From PALSA-1006 sp963733265 (GTDB lineage: Bacteria > Pseudomonadota > Gammaproteobacteria > Burkholderiales > Gallionellaceae), in the NCBI GenBank assembly GCA_963733265.1, contig CAVTCF010000005.1:180618-244617 (forward strand): a stretch of 64,000 nucleotides of DNA, read 5' to 3'. The position numbers were made by a program, and so were the translations under genes. A model generated the notes under the pieces. It was not told the DNA's origin and made no database searches. It saw only the letters and a program-made list of their open reading frames with translations. The first letter of the stretch is position 1; each line of letters opens with the position of its first letter. Positions 59,517 to 64,000 of the stretch are shown here, piece after piece.

Positions 59517-60077
59517 ATGAAAAAAATAGCTACCGTAATAATTGCTTTGTTAGTTGTGGCTTGTGCATCGCCTAAGCCCAGTGCAACGCCATCAAATAGT
59601 GAAAACAAAACTGCTGCGACTACAAGTCCAGCATCTGGAGCGGTAGTGACTTCATCTGCAACTCCTTCAGTGCCAACGCCAGCTTCAACTGCCTCTTCCT
59701 CAACCGGTTCAGATGCATCTTCAAAAATGGCAGCCGATGTTAGGAAGCCACATAACGAAAGCGTATATTTTGACTATAACGAATTTACCGTCAAGTCTGA
59801 ATTCAAGAGCGTTATTGAAGAACAAGCCGAAAATATAAAGAATCACAAAAATGCAGCCGTTGTATTGGAAGGAAATGCAGACGAACGTGGAAGTGCCGCA
59901 TACAACTTAGCGCTTGGAGAAAAGCGTTCGACAAGCGTGAAGAAGCTGTTAGTGACCTTAGGTATTCCAGCCAGTCAGATCAAAGTGGTCAGTTTTGGGA
60001 AATCTAAACCGAAAATGGATTGCCATGAAGAAAAATGCTGGCAAGAAAATCGTCGTGTTGACTTTGTAATTAAATAA
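59517..60077 (+). CDS. Pal/OmpA-like peptidoglycan-binding lipoprotein
   Basis: The 186-residue protein has a lipobox (LLVVAC) and a Ser/Thr/Pro/Ala-rich linker. An OmpA-like domain (~80-186) contains SVYFDYNEFTVKSEF, GNADERGSAAYNLALGEKRS and ENRRVDFVI, all typical of Pal. AAGGAGA precedes the start. It anchors the outer membrane to murein and in the family binds TolB, which is encoded about 1.4 kb downstream. No TolQRA is here, so this may be an accessory Pal. Confidence 0.9.
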   Translation: MKKIATVIIALLVVACASPKPSATPSNSENKTAATTSPASGAVVTSSATPSVPTPASTASSSTGSDASSKMAADVRKPHNESVYFDYNEFTVKSEFKSVIEEQAENIKNHKNAAVVLEGNADERGSAAYNLALGEKRSTSVKKLLVTLGIPASQIKVVSFGKSKPKMDCHEEKCWQENRRVDFVIK

Positions 60078-60181
60078 TTACGCAAAATTTGAGTTAACAA
60101 AGAAAGTTGGGAATTTCTCAACTTTCATTGTTACCTAAAATGCCCAATTCGACTTTATCATTTTATGAAAGCGATACTTAA

Positions 60182-60679
60182 ATGATTGAGTCTATAACAG
60201 CTATTACGATCATTATGCTATTGCTTGCCTATTTCCGTCCTGGCAAGACTCCTCCGCTGGAAAAACCATTGCATATAGTACGAACTGGGAAATATCAAAT
60301 GATACTCGCTGCGAAGTTAAACTTGGCGCAGCCATTCTTGGAAGACGTGGCCCAACGCATCAGGCCACAAATTGTCGGAATTGATGGTTTTGAGGTTCAA
60401 TATTTTGTAGTTCGTGACAAGCAGGTTAAAGCGCATGGTAGCAATGAATATTTGTTAGCAATCGGCTGTCGCAATCAAATGCTTTCCTTTTATGCGGCGA
60501 ACCCTAAATCCAGCAAACCAAATGAATATTTGGAACTGATTGAGGGATATTCAAATGATTTTTCAATCGACTTCCCTAGTGAAGATATGAATAGACAAAT
60601 GTTAGGTGCTATTGTCGTCAATGCAATAATGGCTGTAGCGGAAGATAAAAATATTGACGTAATTCGATTGACTCAATAG
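60182..60679 (+). CDS. hypothetical protein with N-terminal membrane anchor
   Basis: The 165-residue protein has a membrane helix (~5-17) and a soluble alpha/beta domain. Segments include LAAKLNLAQPFLEDVAQRIR, then a cysteine in LAIGCRNQ. No family is recognised and the ribosome site is weak. It lies between the Pal-like gene and a lone receiver domain on the same strand. Confidence 0.65.
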   Translation: MIESITAITIIMLLLAYFRPGKTPPLEKPLHIVRTGKYQMILAAKLNLAQPFLEDVAQRIRPQIVGIDGFEVQYFVVRDKQVKAHGSNEYLLAIGCRNQMLSFYAANPKSSKPNEYLELIEGYSNDFSIDFPSEDMNRQMLGAIVVNAIMAVAEDKNIDVIRLTQ

Positions 60680-60802
60680 TGCTAGAGCCAACCTGTTTAA
60701 CGTTTTAGAAATTACTAACGAGTCAGTTCAAAATAATCAATGGAACACAATTGTGTCAGCGAATCAAACATGTTCGTGTAATGCACTCGGGAAATATCGT
60801 TC

Positions 60803-61162
60803 ATGAAAATACTTTTTGTAGAAGACAATCGTGATCTGGCTACCAACCTTTATGATTACTTCGAAGCACGGGGACATGATGTTGATTTGGCATACGACGG
60901 GTTAACAGGTTTAAAATTGGCGACTGAAAATGACTACGATGCGCTCGTATTGGATTGGATGTTACCCCAATGGGATGGGGTCTCAATTTGCAAGCAATTG
61001 CGAAAAAATGGTGATGAAACTCCAATCCTGATTTTAACAGCGCGCGACTCAACAGCTGACAAAATATTCGGTCTTGCTGCAGGTGCAAATGACTATATGA
61101 TTAAACCTTTTTCAATGCGCGATGTTGAATCCAGATTGCTTGCTTTTGTTCACGCTGAGTAA
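60803..61162 (+). CDS. stand-alone receiver domain (response regulator without output domain)
   Basis: The 119-residue protein is a complete receiver with acidic pocket FVEDN, phospho-acceptor Asp51 (LVLDWMLP), a Thr (ILTARD) and Lys101 (MIKPF). It stops right after helix 5, where an OmpR-type winged helix would normally begin. No HTH remnant follows in any frame that I could find. It may be a CheY-like single-domain regulator or a truncated OmpR-family member. Confidence 0.85.
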   Translation: MKILFVEDNRDLATNLYDYFEARGHDVDLAYDGLTGLKLATENDYDALVLDWMLPQWDGVSICKQLRKNGDETPILILTARDSTADKIFGLAAGANDYMIKPFSMRDVESRLLAFVHAE

Positions 61163-61172
61163 CTAAATGTAA

Positions 61173-61319
61173 TTCAATTGGATTACAGAAATTGTAATCG
61201 CGTTTATTGTAGGTGGATTTCTTTACTTGCTAAACTATCATCTAAACCAAGTTCAAGAAGAAAACCAAAAGCGACGTAATGCATTTATGCATCAAACATA
61301 CGTTTATAAAAACAAATAG
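61173..61319 (+). other. possible small membrane protein without a standard start codon
   Basis: An open frame encodes FNWITEIVIAFIVGGFLYLL and then a charged amphipathic tail rich in Gln, Asn, Lys and Arg. It reads like a single-span membrane peptide but has no ATG, GTG or early TTG. It could use ATT (61182) or be a frameshifted relic. Confidence 0.3.
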
Positions 61320-61472
61320 GTTTTAACCTTATAAAAATATTCAAAGTAATACAGATTTTCAGCGATACCATTGTGTTAATTGACTATAGCAATAAACGAT
61401 AAATATTTTCAGTCTTTAACTGCTAATAAATGTCTACCATTTACCTTTTTGATACATCACGGAATTCGAAAA

Positions 61473-62759
61473 TTGAAACGCCATAAAATAAATATAAAAC
61501 AGCAAATCAATTATTTCACCGTGATGTTTTTATGCATCTCATTTCCTGCATTTGCCACATTAGACATTGAAGTTGTTGGAGCTGGGGAGCATCAAATACC
61601 AGTCTCAATCGTGCCGTTCGCGGGTGAAGAAAAGTTATCACAAAGTATTAGCCTTATTGTCGCTGCAGACTTAGAGAGAAGCGGCCTTTTTAAACTCGTT
61701 GACCCAAAGAAACAGTCTCCTCATCTGGTCAAGGATATTGTCTATTCGTCCTGGACCGGTACAGACGCCATAATCATTGGAAATGTGGTATCCAAAACAA
61801 AAAACCGCACAACCGTTAAATTCCAGTTGATGGACACGGCTTTGCAATCAGAATTGCTTGCGACTGTTGTGACGGAAAAAAATTCCGAAGTTCGGGCGAT
61901 TGCGCATCGTATAGCAGATATTATCTTTGCCAGACTTACTGGCGATCCGGGTGTATTTAATACACATATTGCTTATGTAAGCCATCAAGGGGAGGGTTAT
62001 CAGCTTGTCGTAGCAGATAGTGATGGATATGGCGAACGTTTAGTTTATTCATCTAAATCCATCATCATGTCTCCAGCTTGGTCGCCAGATGGGAGTCATC
62101 TTGCATTTGTTGCATACGAGCATGATCAGGCCGTAATTTATATCCAATCAATGTTAACGAACCAGAGACTGGCCGTTGCCAACTTTCCAGAAGGGGATTC
62201 TGCGCCAGCATGGTCACCCGATGGACAGCTAATTGCATTTGCTCTTACTAAAGATGGAAATTCTCACATTTATGTTGTTCGACCAGATGGCTCAGAATTA
62301 CAGCAAATGACATTTGACGACGAAATTGATACAGAACCCAATTTCTCCCCGGATGGCCAGAACATTATTTTCGAATCAGATCGCAGTGGCAAAGTACAGA
62401 TTTATCAAATGCCAGTTGATGAAGGTGAGCCAGAACGGTTGACTTTCGAAGGAGGCAACAATTACTCGCCGCACTACAGCCCTGACGGAAAAAGTTTTGT
62501 GTATTCGAGTTGGATTGATGGTCAGTTTTATATTTCAACTGAAGACTTTCAGTCTAAAAAGGTGCAACACATGACAGAAGGAGGATGGGACGAAAATCCA
62601 AGTTTTGCGCCTAATGGCAAGATGATTCTTTACGCGACTGAAATTAACGGACATGGCGTGCTAGCTACCGTTTCAGTTGATGGTAGAGTTAAGCAAAAAT
62701 TGGTGTCTAGAAACGGAAACATTCTTGACCCATCGTGGGGACCGCTAATAAAGCAGTAG
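61473..62759 (+). CDS. tolB: TolB-like periplasmic beta-propeller protein
   Basis: The best start is uncertain. TTG 61473 gives MKRHKINIKQQINYFTVMFL, a usable signal peptide ending PAFA, whereas TTG 61380 adds 31 odd residues. The mature protein has the TolB N-terminal domain (LDIEVVGAGEHQIPVSIVPF and SISLIVAADLERSGLF) and WD40-like repeats (AWSPDGS, PAWSPDGQ, PNFSPDGQ, PHYSPDGK). It should bind Pal in the periplasm. Its separation from tolQRA suggests a second, specialised TolB-Pal pair. Confidence 0.9.
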   Translation: MKRHKINIKQQINYFTVMFLCISFPAFATLDIEVVGAGEHQIPVSIVPFAGEEKLSQSISLIVAADLERSGLFKLVDPKKQSPHLVKDIVYSSWTGTDAIIIGNVVSKTKNRTTVKFQLMDTALQSELLATVVTEKNSEVRAIAHRIADIIFARLTGDPGVFNTHIAYVSHQGEGYQLVVADSDGYGERLVYSSKSIIMSPAWSPDGSHLAFVAYEHDQAVIYIQSMLTNQRLAVANFPEGDSAPAWSPDGQLIAFALTKDGNSHIYVVRPDGSELQQMTFDDEIDTEPNFSPDGQNIIFESDRSGKVQIYQMPVDEGEPERLTFEGGNNYSPHYSPDGKSFVYSSWIDGQFYISTEDFQSKKVQHMTEGGWDENPSFAPNGKMILYATEINGHGVLATVSVDGRVKQKLVSRNGNILDPSWGPLIKQ

Positions 62760-62786
62760 GTCTGGAATTACCAACTTATTTCATTC

Positions 62787-62842
62787 TCTAACGCTTTCGT
62801 AACACAATCCTAACAAAATCATAACACCATATCTCGTAGAAT
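62787..62842 (+). promoter_or_regulatory. four CCTAAC-type boxes at 11-bp period with a TAGAAT -10
   Basis: Boxes TCTAAC (62787), CGTAAC (62798), CCTAAC (62809) and CATAAC (62820) start exactly 11 bases apart. TAGAAT starts 17 bases after the last box (62837), the same offset as in the 59.3 kb promoter. The array lies 63 bases before the next gene. Confidence 0.82.
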
Positions 62843-62887
62843 AATTCAAGCCTCAGTTAATGTAAATGAGGATATCGAGGAGTTGTC

Positions 62888-63721
62888 ATGAACTTAATAA
62901 AGAAGTTTTTGATTGGCGCACTTATCCTTTCGTGCTTAGGATTTGTTTTGTTTTTGAATATAAAAAAGGATACTCCTAAGGTAGACGATGTCAGTATCAC
63001 CCATCCTTCGAATGCTTCGTTGCCTCAATCAATAATTCAACCGATACCAGCAAGCGCTCCTGTGCAGGCATTAAGTGCTGTACCTAACGAGCATTCAATA
63101 AAGTCAACATTACCCACCTTGGCAAAAAGCGACAAGTTTGTTTATGAGGCTTTATCGGCTTTAATGAGCAATCGTACGCTTATGAAGCTTGTTGTTAATG
63201 AGCGCATCATTCGCAATATTGTCGTGACTACAATTAATCTAACGCAGCTACGCGCTCCTAGAAAAGATTCACCGTTTACACCCCCAGCAGGAAACTTTCT
63301 TACTGTAGACACAGCGGGAAAATTAACCACCAGCCCAGAGAATGAGCTCAGATACACGCAATACGTGAAATTTGCCGAGGCAGTGGATGCCAAAAAACTA
63401 ATTGATCTTTACATACGACTGTATCCTTTGCTACAAGAGGAATACAAAAATCAAGGTTATTCTACTAAATCATTTAATGATTTGGTTATTGATACATTAG
63501 ATGATCTGCTTGAGACCCCCGACATTAGTCAACTAATTGTGTTGATTCAGCCCATCTATTTTTTTCTGTTTTCAGATACTGAAATAGAAGATCAATCTGT
63601 AGGACAGAAAATAATGCTTCGACTCGGTTACAAGAATCGCAATATTGTAAAAAGTAAATTGCGTGAAATTAAGAAGCAATTACAACTTCACTCTGGAGAG
63701 TTGAAAGACAAAAATAATTAA
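62888..63721 (+). CDS. hypothetical exported or anchored helical protein
   Basis: The 277-residue protein has an N-terminal membrane segment (~8-25), a Pro/Ser-rich linker and a mainly helical domain of about 190 residues. Segments include YEALSALMSNRTLMKLVVNE and PPAGNFLTVDTAGKLTTSPE. GAGGAG precedes the start. I do not recognise a family with confidence. Its promoter carries the CCTAAC array, so it belongs to the proposed regulon. Confidence 0.7.
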   Translation: MNLIKKFLIGALILSCLGFVLFLNIKKDTPKVDDVSITHPSNASLPQSIIQPIPASAPVQALSAVPNEHSIKSTLPTLAKSDKFVYEALSALMSNRTLMKLVVNERIIRNIVVTTINLTQLRAPRKDSPFTPPAGNFLTVDTAGKLTTSPENELRYTQYVKFAEAVDAKKLIDLYIRLYPLLQEEYKNQGYSTKSFNDLVIDTLDDLLETPDISQLIVLIQPIYFFLFSDTEIEDQSVGQKIMLRLGYKNRNIVKSKLREIKKQLQLHSGELKDKNN

Positions 63722-63829
63722 GTGGCTATATCCATGTTGATTAAGCCTTACTAGATAAGTTTTTAGCAAGCTAAATCTCTGAATGTATATTTAAAGGTTG
63801 ATTTTGTGGGTCTTTAAGGGAAAGATATT

Positions 63830-64000
63830 ATGGACAATAAAGATTCGCCGAATATAGATGAAATATACAAAGCGATTGCACATTCATTCCGTAGGGAAAT
63901 GCTGGGCTGGATGAATCATTCGAAGAACACATTGGCAAATCAAGAATATTCATCCAAATTGGGTATTTGTGCAGGTAATTTTTTTAAAAATACCAGCTTA
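63830..64000 (+). CDS. ArsR-type transcriptional regulator (partial, runs off the window)
   Basis: The first 57 residues read MDNKDSPNIDEIYKAIAHSF, then RREMLGWMN and LGICAGNFF. This is the beginning of an ArsR-family winged helix (xxYKALAxPxRRxIL...GVCAGxI). The gene is cut by the window end. Confidence 0.65.
   Translation, partial: MDNKDSPNIDEIYKAIAHSFRREMLGWMNHSKNTLANQEYSSKLGICAGNFFKNTSL

Overview
This 64 kb window looks like a betaproteobacterial chromosome of moderate GC. The protein families (DUF2341-ExbB fusions beside DUF3739 haemagglutinins, SapC, DUF3106, a SufBCDSU cluster with MIP18-type and Rieske proteins) suggest Nitrosomonadales or Gallionellaceae relatives. That placement is inference from family content; no rRNA or complete tRNA is present to confirm it.

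Region 1 (179-30210) reads as one surface-adhesion locus. It starts with a ~3925-residue filamentous haemagglutinin. Next come an energy module (a DUF2341-LamG-ExbB fusion, ExbD, TonB), an outer-membrane porin, a coiled-coil periplasmic protein and a lytic transglycosylase. These are followed by a tightly overlapping nine-gene type II secretion/type IV pilus-like operon (F, E, PilM/N/O/P-like, a TPR-secretin lipoprotein and two GspG-like pseudopilins). Convergent to it lie a LapG-like protease, a LapD-like c-di-GMP receptor with degenerate GGDEF and EAL motifs, and SapC. The gene set suggests that a giant adhesin is exported, moved across the envelope and released under c-di-GMP control. No T1SS or TpsB partner is visible.

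Region 2 (30.4-34.4 kb) is a decayed island. It holds a frameshifted integrase, a tRNA-Arg 3' fragment with its terminator (a likely att site), a HigBA-type toxin-antitoxin pair, a DUF2779 protein with two apparent nuclease modules, and a truncated second integrase that abuts and trims a cytochrome b561 gene.

Region 3 (34.4-45.3 kb) holds cytochrome b561, a PepSY-like protein, a small Ala/Lys-rich exported protein and a DUF3106 protein. A two-component system follows, divergent from an RND efflux operon. Region 4 (45.4-46.3 kb) is a Mu-like prophage scrap.

Region 5 (46.96-53.9 kb) is a SUF iron-sulfur assembly locus. An IscR-like site precedes three small uncharacterised genes and then sufB, sufC, sufD, sufS, sufU, a sufT-like gene and a Rieske protein. 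Region 6 (54.9-58.6 kb) contains an internally deleted IS91-like transposase and a group II intron.

Region 7 (58.9-64 kb) is an envelope-stress-like cluster: a paralogue of the small Ala/Lys-rich protein, a Pal-like lipoprotein, a lone receiver domain, a TolB, two unknown proteins and the start of an ArsR-type regulator. Three promoter regions (35.5, 59.3 and 62.8 kb) carry the same array of CCTAAC boxes spaced exactly 11 bp apart, which points to a common OmpR-family regulon.
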